From positions 1 through 64,000 of the IMG/VR virus record IMGVR_UViG_3300020157_000004: a DNA stretch of 64,000 bases. The stretch is one strand, 5' to 3'. The first letter of the stretch is position 1. Each line of letters opens with the position of its first letter. The notes under the pieces were generated by a model, which searched no databases, was not told the origin of the DNA, and saw only the letters and a list, made by a program, of their open reading frames with translations. Positions 28,299 to 36,974 of this stretch are shown in pieces. This DNA comes from a virus. A program made the position numbers and the translations under genes.

Positions 28299-28659
28299 TT
28301 ATAAGTTCTCCTTTCAAGGCTAACAATTCAGCGACGTTGATTTCCGTGATGCCTGAGTTGACGGCTGCCTCGGCAGCTTTGATGGCGGTTCGATGGGCTG
28401 ACTGGTAGTCCGAGATAAGAACAGCAACCCGATCCCTTTCAGCCAGCAACGCGGGCGAAGAACCTTCGTTGGTGCGCCTCTGCTTCCATCCCGCAAGCCA
28501 CGCTTGATAGGCGGCATTCAAAGCGGCGTCTCCTGTGTTTACGGTTGATAACGCAATGCGGTCAGGAGGCGTCTGGCAGCCGACCGGAAGGAAAGCCAGC
28601 GGGAAGCAGACGAAACACAGTGCAGCGGTGGTGATTAAAAAGCTGTATATCTTTTTCAT
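28279..28659 (-). CDS. Phage lipoprotein, possible outer-membrane spanin
   Basis: From ATG 28659 this encodes 126 residues starting MKKIYSFLITTAALCFVCFP and followed by LAFLPVGCQ, a signal peptide with a lipobox-like Cys at about residue 28. The rest is helical and charged (ALLAERDRVAVLISDYQSAHRT). Phage lipoproteins of this size near membrane proteins are often o-spanins that fuse inner and outer membranes during lysis, or superinfection-exclusion proteins. Which one cannot be settled here. Confidence 0.55.
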   Translation of the reverse strand: MKKIYSFLITTAALCFVCFPLAFLPVGCQTPPDRIALSTVNTGDAALNAAYQAWLAGWKQRRTNEGSSPALLAERDRVAVLISDYQSAHRTAIKAAEAAVNSGITEINVAELLALKGELINVLTHR

Positions 28660-28690
28660 GGTAACTCTTCCAAATGAAATCATTCCACAC

Positions 28691-28705
28691 TGAAAATCAT
28701 TTTCA
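28691..28705. promoter_or_regulatory. 15-bp palindrome, candidate operator
   Basis: TGAAAATCATTTTCA is a perfect palindrome (7+1+7) in the divergent gap between the lipoprotein gene (minus) and the plus-strand island. It sits just upstream of a possible plus-strand promoter (TTGATT at 28715, then TAATTT after 16 nt). It could bind a dimeric repressor controlling either direction. Confidence 0.4.
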
Positions 28706-28829
28706 ATGTTTTTCTTGATTCAAGACGGTTGGTGTGTAATTTTGGAAATAGATATGAACGATAAGCTCAGAGATGGCGCGACAGAGAGGCGTCCATCTTC
28801 ACTCGAAACGTAATCGCGCCATTCTCTGA

Positions 28830-28841
28830 AGCGCATGGTTA
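28830..28841 (+). repeat. Core of the NHALQ-type repeat, third copy
   Basis: AGCGCATGGTTA (12 bp) sits just upstream of the plus-strand island gene at 28851. The minus-strand reading around it is RYNHALQRMARLRF. It is shared with the two 18-bp copies near 45 kb. Confidence 0.5.
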
Positions 28842-28850
28842 TACCGCATC

Positions 28851-29141
28851 ATGAAAGCAATCGAAAATACAACGCCCGAAGAACTGCTCAAAGAAGCAGC
28901 AACGCAACTCATCACCGAACAGAAGCACGCGGCTGTCGCGCAAATCAAAGACACGCTCAAGCGCGTGGCACAACTCAGCAACGACATCAAGACCATGCAG
29001 CAGGCCGTGGAGAAGAAACAGAAGGAACTCGACGGCGCGAATGGGCGGCTGGAAAAGCTGCGCGCCGGTGACTGGTCTGTGCTCCAAGACCTGAAGGCCG
29101 AAAAGACTGACAAACCGCAAGAGGCGTCCGATGCGGTATAA
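28851..29141 (+). CDS. Small coiled-coil protein on plus-strand island
   Basis: A 96-residue protein, predicted coiled coil through most of its length (KHAAVAQIKDTLKRVAQLSNDIKTMQQAVEKKQKELDG, about 25-62). It runs against the surrounding minus-strand structural genes and is preceded by its own promoter-like region. This arrangement is typical of a moron or accessory insertion. No function can be given. Confidence 0.5.
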   Translation: MKAIENTTPEELLKEAATQLITEQKHAAVAQIKDTLKRVAQLSNDIKTMQQAVEKKQKELDGANGRLEKLRAGDWSVLQDLKAEKTDKPQEASDAV

Positions 29142-29246
29142 CGTCCGCATGAGCGAAGGCGCGGACAAGTGACGGTCGAATTTGCGAGAGGCGTGCGACC
29201 TGTGGAATAGACGCGAGCAGCCGAACAATCATTAGGCACACCAAGT

Positions 29247-29630
29247 ATGCAATATCAGGTTGATACTTTCCGGCTGTCAAAAAATAACCTGCTTACGAAA
29301 GCTCAAGTTGAATCAATTCTTGAAACTATCGGAGAAAGGCATCGCGATGTGTTATCAAAGTCTAATCACAAAAAGACTCTGAAAGAAGCATCTAGGAAAA
29401 GCGGGTTGTCAATAAACGCCACTGCTAAAATACTTGGAGCGCATTCATTGAAATTGACCGGCAATAAGATAAGCGTCCAGGGTTTTAGAAGGTCTCAGCT
29501 TTTGCATGATATAGCCGACGGATGCGATTGGGTAAATTTAGAAAGAAAATACGGAGCAAGCATGGTAAGAACTGCTTGCTACGATTTCGTAAGGCGTTTT
29601 TCGCCCAAGGTTATTTCTGACAATTTGTGA
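29247..29630 (+). CDS. Basic helix-turn-helix-like protein, low-GC insert
   Basis: A 127-residue basic protein. Residues about 50-75 (LKEASRKSGLSINATAKILGAHSLKL) read like a helix-turn-helix or resolvase-type DNA-binding helix pair, and residues 95-115 hold a second one (GCDWVNLERKYGASMVRTACYDFVRR). The gene is visibly AT-richer than its neighbours and stands on the opposite strand to the virion operon. It ends one base before the convergent gene. Likely a recently acquired accessory regulator or homing-related protein. Confidence 0.5.
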   Translation: MQYQVDTFRLSKNNLLTKAQVESILETIGERHRDVLSKSNHKKTLKEASRKSGLSINATAKILGAHSLKLTGNKISVQGFRRSQLLHDIADGCDWVNLERKYGASMVRTACYDFVRRFSPKVISDNL

Positions 29631-29852
29631 CTAAGGCTTCGTGATTGTAGCCGTCTGCGCCTTCAGCGTTTCAATCTCGGCCTTGAGTGCGGCGTCGGTG
29701 TTAGTCCCGAACCAGATCGAGTTGATAATCCCTTTCAATCCGCCTCCGTTGCGGACGGAGTGATAGGCGCGCGTGATGTAAGGAGAAGCCGCGAGCAGGA
29801 CCAGCGCAGTCCCGCGATACTTCTCCGGGATGATGTGAATGATGTCGTCCAT
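29631..29852 (-). CDS. Small protein, possible membrane-associated
   Basis: From ATG 29852 (GGGGAAG lies 8 nt upstream) this encodes 73 residues: MDDIIHIIPEKYRGTALVLLAASPYITRAYH. Residues 12-28 are hydrophobic. It adjoins a holin-like gene, so it may belong to the lysis group. The ATG at 29873 is in frame but lacks a ribosome site. Confidence 0.5.
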   Translation of the reverse strand: MDDIIHIIPEKYRGTALVLLAASPYITRAYHSVRNGGGLKGIINSIWFGTNTDAALKAEIETLKAQTATITKP

Positions 29853-29853
29853 G

Positions 29854-30084
29854 TTATTTCTTCCCCAAGTCACGGATTAGTTTGCGAACTATCAAAATCG
29901 CGCCCGCCACAGCGGCGACGGCACCGGCCCCGTGTGCGATGAACAGGAACACTTCGTCAAACCCGTGGACCCATTGGACCAGCATTCCTCCGATTAACAT
30001 TACCGATCCTCCGATTGCGTCGTTGTGTTCTTGCACTTGTTTCAATGTCTTTCTTGGGTTAGGGATTGGCTGCTTCCTGCGCAT
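29854..30084 (-). CDS. Holin-like small membrane protein
   Basis: A 76-residue protein with two hydrophobic stretches: GGSVMLIGGMLVQWVHGF (about 25-42) and VFLFIAHGAGAVAAVAGAILIV (about 45-66), then a basic tail (RKLIRDLGKK). Size, two membrane helices and charged C-terminus fit class II holins. It overlaps the upstream gene by 26 bp. No endolysin is recognisable nearby, so the call rests on topology. Confidence 0.45.
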   Translation of the reverse strand: MRRKQPIPNPRKTLKQVQEHNDAIGGSVMLIGGMLVQWVHGFDEVFLFIAHGAGAVAAVAGAILIVRKLIRDLGKK

Positions 30085-30334
30085 CGGCCTGCGCGTGGGC
30101 GAAGGTGGAGACCAGGGCGTAAAGCTCCGGCGTCACCACCGTCCCAAGTTGCGCGGCATCCACCTTGACCACCGAACTCTGGACATTCGTAACCGTGCCG
30201 TCCGCATAGCGGGTGACGGTCTCGAACACGAACTCACCGGCCAGTTCCCGCGTCAACGGATGGCCCGTGATGTTGATCTGCGTCAACTTGCGTTGCGCGG
30301 ATACGATCTGATTAACTACCAAGTCTTTGGGCAT
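30059..30334 (-). CDS. Small protein downstream of tailspike, unknown
   Basis: A 91-residue protein (MPKDLVVNQIVSAQRKLTQINITGHP) with mixed alpha/beta character and an Ala/Gln-rich C-terminus. It lies 15 bp after the tailspike gene. No family recognised. Confidence 0.5.
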   Translation of the reverse strand: MPKDLVVNQIVSAQRKLTQINITGHPLTRELAGEFVFETVTRYADGTVTNVQSSVVKVDAAQLGTVVTPELYALVSTFAHAQADAQEAANP

Positions 30335-30349
30335 ATTTTGTTCTCCTGA

Positions 30350-33300
30350 TTAACGGACACGGCGAGCGGTGATGGAACCGAAGCCGGTCTCGCCAGTGCC
30401 CGTGAAAGTGGGTTTGACAACCAGATAGATTGTCTGCGTCCCGCTACTGTTGAAGATTTTTCGCGGGAGCGTGATTGAGTTCACAGCGGTCAAGGCGGTC
30501 GTTTGCAGACCGCTGTAAACCTCCGAGCCATCGGTCGGCGTGGCAACCGATGTGGACAATCCGGCGACACACGCGGTTTGCGTGGCTGCTGTGAGATTGA
30601 GGTTGACGTTGCCTTCGACATCCCAATCGCCTGCCGGAAGGCTGATGCTGGTGACGGCGGTGGCCGTGGCGTTCGTAAGGGTCACTGCGCTGGCGGAGGC
30701 GATGGCCGAGGACACGACTCGCCCGACATAGCTCGCCGCCGCCGCACTTCCGTCGATGACGCCATAGGTGTCGGTCGGGACGGACGTGATGATCTTCGAG
30801 CCGTTCAGCACCATTTGCGTGGCCGCACTGACAGCGCCGATGGGCGTGACTGAGATGGTCATGTCCGCTCCGCCCGCGCTGCTGGTGAACCCTTCCCGAG
30901 CCGTCAACTGAATGAAGCCCGAGTTGTAGTTGTAGCCCGCTGAGCTGTTATATCCAGCCCCGGTGAGCAAGAAAATCTTGTCCCCGGTCTGGACGGCGGT
31001 TTGTGCTCCAGAGGAGCCTCGGGTGCGTTGGAACAGGATTCCGGCGCTGTTTCCCGACGTGTCCGAATACGACTGGTTTAGTTGAGCAAATGAAGTCGTG
31101 GTGCCGTTGAGGATCAGCGGGTATCCGGTCCCGCTGGCGTTCGCCGTGATCGCGGTGACGTTGGTCGCCGCCGTGACGGTTTCCGAGGTGGACGTGATAC
31201 CTGCAAATGCCTGCGTTCCGGTGAAGGTCTGCGCCGCGTCGGTGCGCGCAATCGTGGCCGAGGTCGTAGGGAACGTCATCGTGGTCGAATCGGTGCCCGT
31301 CAGTGACAGGGTTTTGCTTGCCGTAAATGTTTTGCCTGCCGCAATCGTCAGCGTGCCCGTGCCGGTCGTGATCGTGTTCCCGTTGACCGTCGCCGCCGTG
31401 AGCGCGCCGGTAACTCCGAGAGTGGTCCCCACCGTTGCGGCCCCAGCCAGCGTGGCGGTGCCGCCTACATACAGCGTCGATGAAATTCCTGTGGTCGTGT
31501 TAGTGACTCCTGCGAGGGTTGAAACCCCGGCGACACCTAAAGTCCCTGATAAACTCAGGTTCCCACCCAACGTCGTTTCCAGACTGGACGACCCGTCGAT
31601 TGTCACCGGAGTCGTAATGATCGAGCCGAACTGGTTTGGATAGAGTTGCAGGCCGGTCGAAGCCACCGCCTGAATTCCCACCGCTCCGACAGCCGTAGAA
31701 TGTCCAGCAGTGATCGAGTTTCCGGTGATGAGATTACTGGACGAGTTTTGCAGATACACCGTCGGAGCCGTAGTCTGGCCGCTCCAGCCGTTGTCGATCA
31801 GCGTGTTTCCAACGACTGAGTTATATCTTCCAGAATTCGGATATGACGCATCCGACATCAACCAGATGGACGAGTTGTAGTTTTGGTCAAACCGGTTTCC
31901 ACTCACCAGATTCAACTGGCCGTTCCAGATGTTTACCGACTCGCTGTGACCGGGAGCGAGATACCATCCGGGACTTCCCGTCGTGGTGATATCAACCCCG
32001 GTGCCTTGCATCGCGCCCGGCGAATTGCCGCTCGTCTGGTCCATCCGGGTGCCCAGCTTGAACGTGTCGGCACTGACCCAAATGACGTAATAGAGCGTGT
32101 CCTTAACTAGCGGAGCCGGGAGCGTGCCCGACCCGGTGAACGCCCAGACCGGCTGAAGGTTATAGAGACCGTGATTGGCAATGGTGAACAGGTCGGTCGC
32201 CGCTACGACTGTGCCGGTGATCGCCGCATTGGTCGCCGACGTGTTGTAGATGAAATTGTTCTGGATTAACCCGCCATTGCCATACCAGAACAGGTTGAGC
32301 GGCGTGCCACCGTAATCGCACTCGGTGATCTGCGAGTCCGACTGGCCATTGGCCACGATGCCGTATTTTGCGTAATGGCTCTTGAGGCGGTGGAACTTGC
32401 CGAAGTTCGAGAACACCGTGTAGGCCATCGGCCCGGTCGAATCGAGCGTGAGGTCGGAGAGGTCCACCGCGTTGGCATAGGCCACATATACAGGTGCGCC
32501 ACCGGGCGAGGCGTAAGTATTGAGCGTCAGATTCTTGACGCCCGCCGCCATATACCAGTTGGTGTAGCTGCTGCCGTCATTGTAGGAGCTGTTGATGAGA
32601 GTCGGAGTCGTGCCCGACAGCTTGCCGTTGATCTCGATCAGGTTGTTGGTCGTGCCCGCAATGGAGACGATGGACGAGCCGCTGCCCGAGATTCCGCTGC
32701 CATATGCCGGAACACCTGAGCCGCCATTGAACGTCACCCCGTATTTGCCTTGAATCGTTCCCGACAAGTAGGTTCCCGGAGGGAAGAATACCTCGCCACC
32801 ACCCTTTGATGATACATAGTCTACCGCCGCCTGAATGGCCGTGGTTGAGTCCACCATGTCGGTCTGAATGCTGCTCGCCAGCGACGCCGCATAGCCCGCC
32901 GTGGAGAACGGAACTGCTGCCTGCCCGGCTGATAGAACCGATGTCCAGTAACGGCTGTCCGTGATCGGTCGGGTGAAGATTTGCGCGGATGAGGTCAGGC
33001 CGAGTTGCAAGTCAACCGCCGAGCCGTAGCCGATGGCGTCCGTCCATGCGGTCGGATTGGTGTCGGAGGCGGCGGTTTGGACCGACCCGTTGAGATAGAC
33101 AACGCGGTTGGTTCCCGACCGCGTGAACACCATGCTGTAAGAGGTGCCCGTGGTGAGGCTGACCGCGTAGAGTGCCAAGCCCGCTCCCGGCTGACCACCC
33201 GAGGTGGAACTGCCCCCGGTTGTGCTCCGTAAGAGGGTGCTGATGTAGGTCTGCCCGCCGCCACGATACAGATAGATTTCGAGGTTGCGGTTGCCGCCCG

Positions 33301-33784
33301 TGGCCGGATGGAGCTTGAAGATGCCCTGCGAGCTCAGAACCGTCATGTCGGGCGCGATGAACTGCGCGGCGAGCGAGAATGTTCCCGAGCCGGGGTTGAT
33401 CGGCTGGTTGGTCGTGCTGTTCTCGTAGGGGTATCCGGTCCATGAACCAGAATAAGCGGTCGCACCGAACATTTGTGGAGTCACCGGCTGTGATGCTAAC
33501 GGAGGTGTAACCTGCGTCCACGCAAACCGGCTCGCCGGACTGGCAATCAGCGTGGTTGTATTAGTGCCAGTCCAACTCGCGCCCATGTTCGTGATCGAGT
33601 AGTTGGCGTTCACGGACTGAACGAAAACTGTGAGGGTGTAGGAACCGTTCGTGCTCAACGCCCCGTAGCTCCTTGGGTCCATTGCAGCCAGCGTAGCCAG
33701 GGAGGTGGTTGAGCGGGAAGTGTTGATCTCAGTCGTAGCCAACAACGTGGACATGAAAAGAAGAGAGGCTAAGAAGTGTTTCAT
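30350..33784 (-). CDS. Large tailspike/fibre with pectate-lyase-like beta-helix
   Basis: This 1144-residue protein has an N-terminal hydrophobic segment resembling a signal peptide (MKHFLASLLFMSTLLATTEI), a laminin-G or lectin-like region (about 110-280), then AIQAAVDYVSSKGGGEVFFP (about 318-337), the hallmark start of a pectate-lyase-3 right-handed beta-helix, continuing to about residue 720. The C-terminal third is Thr/Ala/Gly-rich with repeating TLxGxxTVGTTLGVTGALT units, a fibre stalk, and an ending rich in beta structure. It would bind and perhaps depolymerise host polysaccharide. The signal-like N-terminus is unusual for a virion fibre. Confidence 0.75.
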   Translation of the reverse strand: MKHFLASLLFMSTLLATTEINTSRSTTSLATLAAMDPRSYGALSTNGSYTLTVFVQSVNANYSITNMGASWTGTNTTTLIASPASRFAWTQVTPPLASQPVTPQMFGATAYSGSWTGYPYENSTTNQPINPGSGTFSLAAQFIAPDMTVLSSQGIFKLHPATGGNRNLEIYLYRGGGQTYISTLLRSTTGGSSTSGGQPGAGLALYAVSLTTGTSYSMVFTRSGTNRVVYLNGSVQTAASDTNPTAWTDAIGYGSAVDLQLGLTSSAQIFTRPITDSRYWTSVLSAGQAAVPFSTAGYAASLASSIQTDMVDSTTAIQAAVDYVSSKGGGEVFFPPGTYLSGTIQGKYGVTFNGGSGVPAYGSGISGSGSSIVSIAGTTNNLIEINGKLSGTTPTLINSSYNDGSSYTNWYMAAGVKNLTLNTYASPGGAPVYVAYANAVDLSDLTLDSTGPMAYTVFSNFGKFHRLKSHYAKYGIVANGQSDSQITECDYGGTPLNLFWYGNGGLIQNNFIYNTSATNAAITGTVVAATDLFTIANHGLYNLQPVWAFTGSGTLPAPLVKDTLYYVIWVSADTFKLGTRMDQTSGNSPGAMQGTGVDITTTGSPGWYLAPGHSESVNIWNGQLNLVSGNRFDQNYNSSIWLMSDASYPNSGRYNSVVGNTLIDNGWSGQTTAPTVYLQNSSSNLITGNSITAGHSTAVGAVGIQAVASTGLQLYPNQFGSIITTPVTIDGSSSLETTLGGNLSLSGTLGVAGVSTLAGVTNTTTGISSTLYVGGTATLAGAATVGTTLGVTGALTAATVNGNTITTGTGTLTIAAGKTFTASKTLSLTGTDSTTMTFPTTSATIARTDAAQTFTGTQAFAGITSTSETVTAATNVTAITANASGTGYPLILNGTTTSFAQLNQSYSDTSGNSAGILFQRTRGSSGAQTAVQTGDKIFLLTGAGYNSSAGYNYNSGFIQLTAREGFTSSAGGADMTISVTPIGAVSAATQMVLNGSKIITSVPTDTYGVIDGSAAAASYVGRVVSSAIASASAVTLTNATATAVTSISLPAGDWDVEGNVNLNLTAATQTACVAGLSTSVATPTDGSEVYSGLQTTALTAVNSITLPRKIFNSSGTQTIYLVVKPTFTGTGETGFGSITARRVR

Positions 33785-34357
33785 TTAGAATGTAGAGGTC
33801 AGGATGAAGCGTCCAGTGGACGGATTCGGGTCTGCAACAACTGTTACGCCATTTACAGCAGCAGTTGAACCGCGAGTCCAACGCCATAGTTGGCCAGCAT
33901 TTCCAACATTCTCATTAAAGCACAAATAGTCTGCATAGGCGGGCACAGGTGTAAAGTCCTGCATATTGGAGAATGACCCAATATAGATCACGGCGTCAGC
34001 CGTGGCAGTTTCAAGTGCAGTAACGCGCGCAGTTAGTGCGGCAATCGTTTGGGACAAGTCATAGGCGTAAGGAGCGTTATCGTAGTCGGTTATCGAAACA
34101 ATTTTCCCGCCGCGAACCCATATTCGAGCGAGGTATATTGTGTTGGAGTCACCATACGAATGGATTAGAGCGGCTCCGGTTGGAACCAGCCCAACATACG
34201 TTACAGCAACGTAGTAATCGCTGTTTTCTTCATTCGCATGGACAGTTCCACCGTTGTAGGTAAGAACTCCGGCATGGCTAACTATGCTGAATGGGTGTAT
34301 TTCAACCGTCCTGGTCCCGGACACAACATTGACTCGTGACGTTACATCCTGGGACAT
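33785..34357 (-). CDS. Fibre-associated protein with short coiled coil
   Basis: A 190-residue beta-rich protein with a short coiled coil in the middle (LSQTIAALTARVTALETATAD, about 100-120), followed by a compact domain (AVIYIGSFSNMQDFTPVPAYAD). The layout of beta domain, trimeric coil and tip fits a small trimeric fibre or a fibre-attachment protein. Its stop lies directly against the tailspike start. Confidence 0.55.
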   Translation of the reverse strand: MSQDVTSRVNVVSGTRTVEIHPFSIVSHAGVLTYNGGTVHANEENSDYYVAVTYVGLVPTGAALIHSYGDSNTIYLARIWVRGGKIVSITDYDNAPYAYDLSQTIAALTARVTALETATADAVIYIGSFSNMQDFTPVPAYADYLCFNENVGNAGQLWRWTRGSTAAVNGVTVVADPNPSTGRFILTSTF

Positions 34358-34413
34358 GGGAAATATGGACGGCTGTTTACTAGATAAAAGAACCCGGAAT
34401 CACTGTCTGAATG

Positions 34414-35046
34414 TTACTTGAGCACCTGAATCCGGAAAGTCTGCGATCCCGCATTAACCGGACTGGCTGTAATGTTCATGGCTCGAACAACCACATTGTT
34501 GGACGACAGCACGAAGGCTTGGTAAACCAAGCCCGCCGTCGGCGCTGCTGGCAGTCCTAGGATGACGAAGTCGTTGGTGAGCGCTCCAGTTACAGTGTTT
34601 GTCAGGTCGGCAGATGAAACTGCGTTAATGCTCGGGAAGTCGAGATCAAAGCTCCCGTTCAAAGGCGTTGCTCTACACGCTTGAGCACTCTTGTAAAGCG
34701 GCTTATCCGCCACGATTTTACTCGCCGAAGTCATGTAGTAATCGAGGTAGAACAGCGAGGAGTTGGTCATCGCTGTAACCTTCTCAAGAGTGAAGGCTGA
34801 AGTGGCCCGATTGATCGCCAGAACACCATTGGTTGAGGCGGCAAGGGTTGTGATCCCGCCACCATATTCATACAGCGTTCCGTCAGGGCTGGGCGAGGAG
34901 AACGGAAGCACCTGAACCTTCAGCCCGCCCGCAATAGGGTAGGAAAGACGCGGGAACGGGTCTTCCTGTGCGGAGATTTTGGTGAATGCAAGCAACGCGG
35001 TTGCCGCAGCGAGGATCGTTAAACGAATGAGTCGGTTTGATTTCAT
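34414..35046 (-). CDS. Exported beta-rich protein, unknown
   Basis: A 210-residue protein with a signal peptide: MKSNRLIRLTILAAATALLAF, cleavage likely after KISAQ (about residue 27). The mature part is beta-rich (GGLKVQVLPFSSPSPDGTLYEYGGG) and resembles fibre or surface proteins. Like the tailspike, it has a secretion signal inside a virion operon. Confidence 0.6.
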   Translation of the reverse strand: MKSNRLIRLTILAAATALLAFTKISAQEDPFPRLSYPIAGGLKVQVLPFSSPSPDGTLYEYGGGITTLAASTNGVLAINRATSAFTLEKVTAMTNSSLFYLDYYMTSASKIVADKPLYKSAQACRATPLNGSFDLDFPSINAVSSADLTNTVTGALTNDFVILGLPAAPTAGLVYQAFVLSSNNVVVRAMNITASPVNAGSQTFRIQVLK

Positions 35047-35075
35047 GGACTTTTTGTGGTGCGATGTGGATTTGT

Positions 35076-35336
35076 TTATTCTGCGCTGGAATCAGAGGGC
35101 TTGGCCTTGAACATGGATTTCATGCCTGGAGGCAGTGCGGCGGGCTTCTCGGCTTTCTCCTGCTCTGCGCTTTCGCTGCTCTCATCCTCCATTCGGCAAT
35201 CGGTCACATTGATGCTTTTGGTCCCGTCCTCGGACACAACAACTTTGCCAGTGATCTCAAGCGTCACCTCCTGCCCCTCATCCATGTCGGATACGGCTTC
35301 GGTTACGGATTGATTTGGCGTTTTAGTTGCATCCAT
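35076..35336 (-). CDS. Small acidic protein, unknown
   Basis: An 86-residue acidic protein with a Glu/Ser-rich centre (MEDESSESAEQEKAEKPA) and GMKSMFKAKPSD at the C-terminus. It is the most upstream gene of the leftward virion unit, divergent from terminase. No family recognised. Confidence 0.5.
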   Translation of the reverse strand: MDATKTPNQSVTEAVSDMDEGQEVTLEITGKVVVSEDGTKSINVTDCRMEDESSESAEQEKAEKPAALPPGMKSMFKAKPSDSSAE

Positions 35337-35405
35337 AAATAGATTCCATTTGCGTGTTGCAGTCGTAAAGATACAAAGGAAATTACAGCAATCGCAAGAT
35401 ATTAA
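35337..35405. promoter_or_regulatory. Divergent intergenic region between virion operon and terminase
   Basis: This 69-bp gap separates the first leftward virion gene from the rightward terminase gene, so promoters for both should lie in or near it. It is AT-rich and contains the dispersed ATTACAG motif at 35392-35398, one of few copies in non-coding DNA. No consensus -35/-10 pair is clear. Confidence 0.35.
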
Positions 35406-36974
35406 ATGCCAACCAACGAATCCGGACTATGGGAGCCAAATCTGTCTCCCAAGCAGCTTGAGGTGTTCCGATGCACTGACAGATATGTTTTGGTGACTGG
35501 GCCTCGACTTACAGGCAAGACGGTTCCAACCATGCACCGGATCATCCAGCACGCATGGACTACCCCTGATGCCCGTATTGGTATGTTCACCAAGACGATC
35601 AAGGCGGGGAAAGGTGGCGTGTGGGCAGATTTGACCGGGTTCGCCATGAAGGAGTGGATGGAGGCCGGACTTGAAACACAGGACGGAAAGGAATTTGGAT
35701 ACACCAGAAACAAGTCTGACTCCAAGAACTCGGTGGCCGGTCCACGGATTGATGGAGCCACCCGGATGCACTACCTGACCATGCGGAACTACTGGGGTGG
35801 TGAATCAAGGATCGAGCTGCATTCACTGGACTTTGACGATGACATTGCCGAGAAGCTTTTAAACACCCGCTTCAGCATGATATACTTTGCTGAGCTTCAG
35901 AACTTCCAAAGCCGAAGCGTTTTTGATCTGAGCATCCAGCAGCTCCGAAACTACGGTCTTCCCTATGATTGCCACCAGTGGATCAGCGACACCAATCCAC
36001 CTGAACAAGGCGTTGACCACTTCGCATACGACATCTGGTTTCGTGAACGGATAATGGAATCGTTTCCGGAATACTGCCGAACCGACAACGATCGTGAGCG
36101 TTTCCGCCGAAGACAGCGCGGCCTGAAACTTTTTGAGTTCGACTTTGATGACAACCCGTTTGTCGATCCACAGCAGATCGCAGACCTGAAGGCCACTTAC
36201 TACGGGAAGGTGGATGAGTATGATCGGTTCGTGCTTGGTAAATGGACTAAGACAGGGCGTTCAGGAAGGTGGTTCCCTATGTTCTCCAACCAACACGTAA
36301 TTGGAAACTGTGAAGGAATTGAACAGGCGGAATGGGAATACCTCAACCCGTCGAAGAAATGCACAACCCTGTATTGCGGATTCGACACAGGCCAAGTGAA
36401 CCACGCCGCTGTGATTATGCAGAAGCGGATCGGAAGCGACGGGGAGGTAAACTGGGACATTCTTGACGAGCTGGTAAGCCTGAAGGAGGACATGCTCCTT
36501 TCCGATTTCGCCGAGATATTTGCATCCAAGATGGACGCCATTGAGGCGTTGATCGGAAAGAAGGTTCGCTGGATTAGCTGGGCCGATTCCTCTCTTGATG
36601 CTTTCCGGTCATCATCTCCACAGACTGAGGCTTCTATCGTTGAGAGCTTTGCCGGTGGCCGACTTAGCCTTCAATTCGCTTTTGAGGCCAAGCTTCCCAA
36701 CTCAATGCGTAAGCGTCTTCAGTTGGTTGCCGACATGGTGGCCCGTAACCGAATCCATGTTTCCGCCCAATGCACTTACGCTATCCAGATGTTCCGGGAA
36801 TTGTGTCGTCCTAATAACAGGAACAGCAATCTGCTGATCCCGAAAGGGGATGAGAACAAGCACGTCTGGGACGCGATCAGCTACGTTATCTACTCCGAGA
36901 TGGCGGAGGAATACAGTGGGGGAAATGAACCCAGTGAGGGTCGAAGAGCCTCAATTGTGGACGTGCAGATTTAG
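35406..36974 (+). CDS. terL: Terminase large subunit
   Basis: This 522-residue protein is the DNA-packaging ATPase and nuclease. Walker A is GPRLTGKT (about residue 31), Walker B is MIYFAE (about 158-163), and the RNase H-like nuclease carries GFDTG (about 325), WADSS (about 395) and HVWDAISY (about 486) acidic residues. It is a lone plus-strand gene next to the leftward virion operon and ends 4 bp into a convergent gene. No obvious small terminase subunit precedes it. Confidence 0.88.
   Translation: MPTNESGLWEPNLSPKQLEVFRCTDRYVLVTGPRLTGKTVPTMHRIIQHAWTTPDARIGMFTKTIKAGKGGVWADLTGFAMKEWMEAGLETQDGKEFGYTRNKSDSKNSVAGPRIDGATRMHYLTMRNYWGGESRIELHSLDFDDDIAEKLLNTRFSMIYFAELQNFQSRSVFDLSIQQLRNYGLPYDCHQWISDTNPPEQGVDHFAYDIWFRERIMESFPEYCRTDNDRERFRRRQRGLKLFEFDFDDNPFVDPQQIADLKATYYGKVDEYDRFVLGKWTKTGRSGRWFPMFSNQHVIGNCEGIEQAEWEYLNPSKKCTTLYCGFDTGQVNHAAVIMQKRIGSDGEVNWDILDELVSLKEDMLLSDFAEIFASKMDAIEALIGKKVRWISWADSSLDAFRSSSPQTEASIVESFAGGRLSLQFAFEAKLPNSMRKRLQLVADMVARNRIHVSAQCTYAIQMFRELCRPNNRNSNLLIPKGDENKHVWDAISYVIYSEMAEEYSGGNEPSEGRRASIVDVQI

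Noticed and set aside
31098-31643. 181-codon valine-rich plus frame in the tailspike
   Set aside because: Mirrors the Thr/Ala repeats of the tailspike on the opposite strand.
35402-36541. Several minus-strand frames in terL
   Set aside because: The terminase motifs on the plus strand are complete; these frames are shadows.
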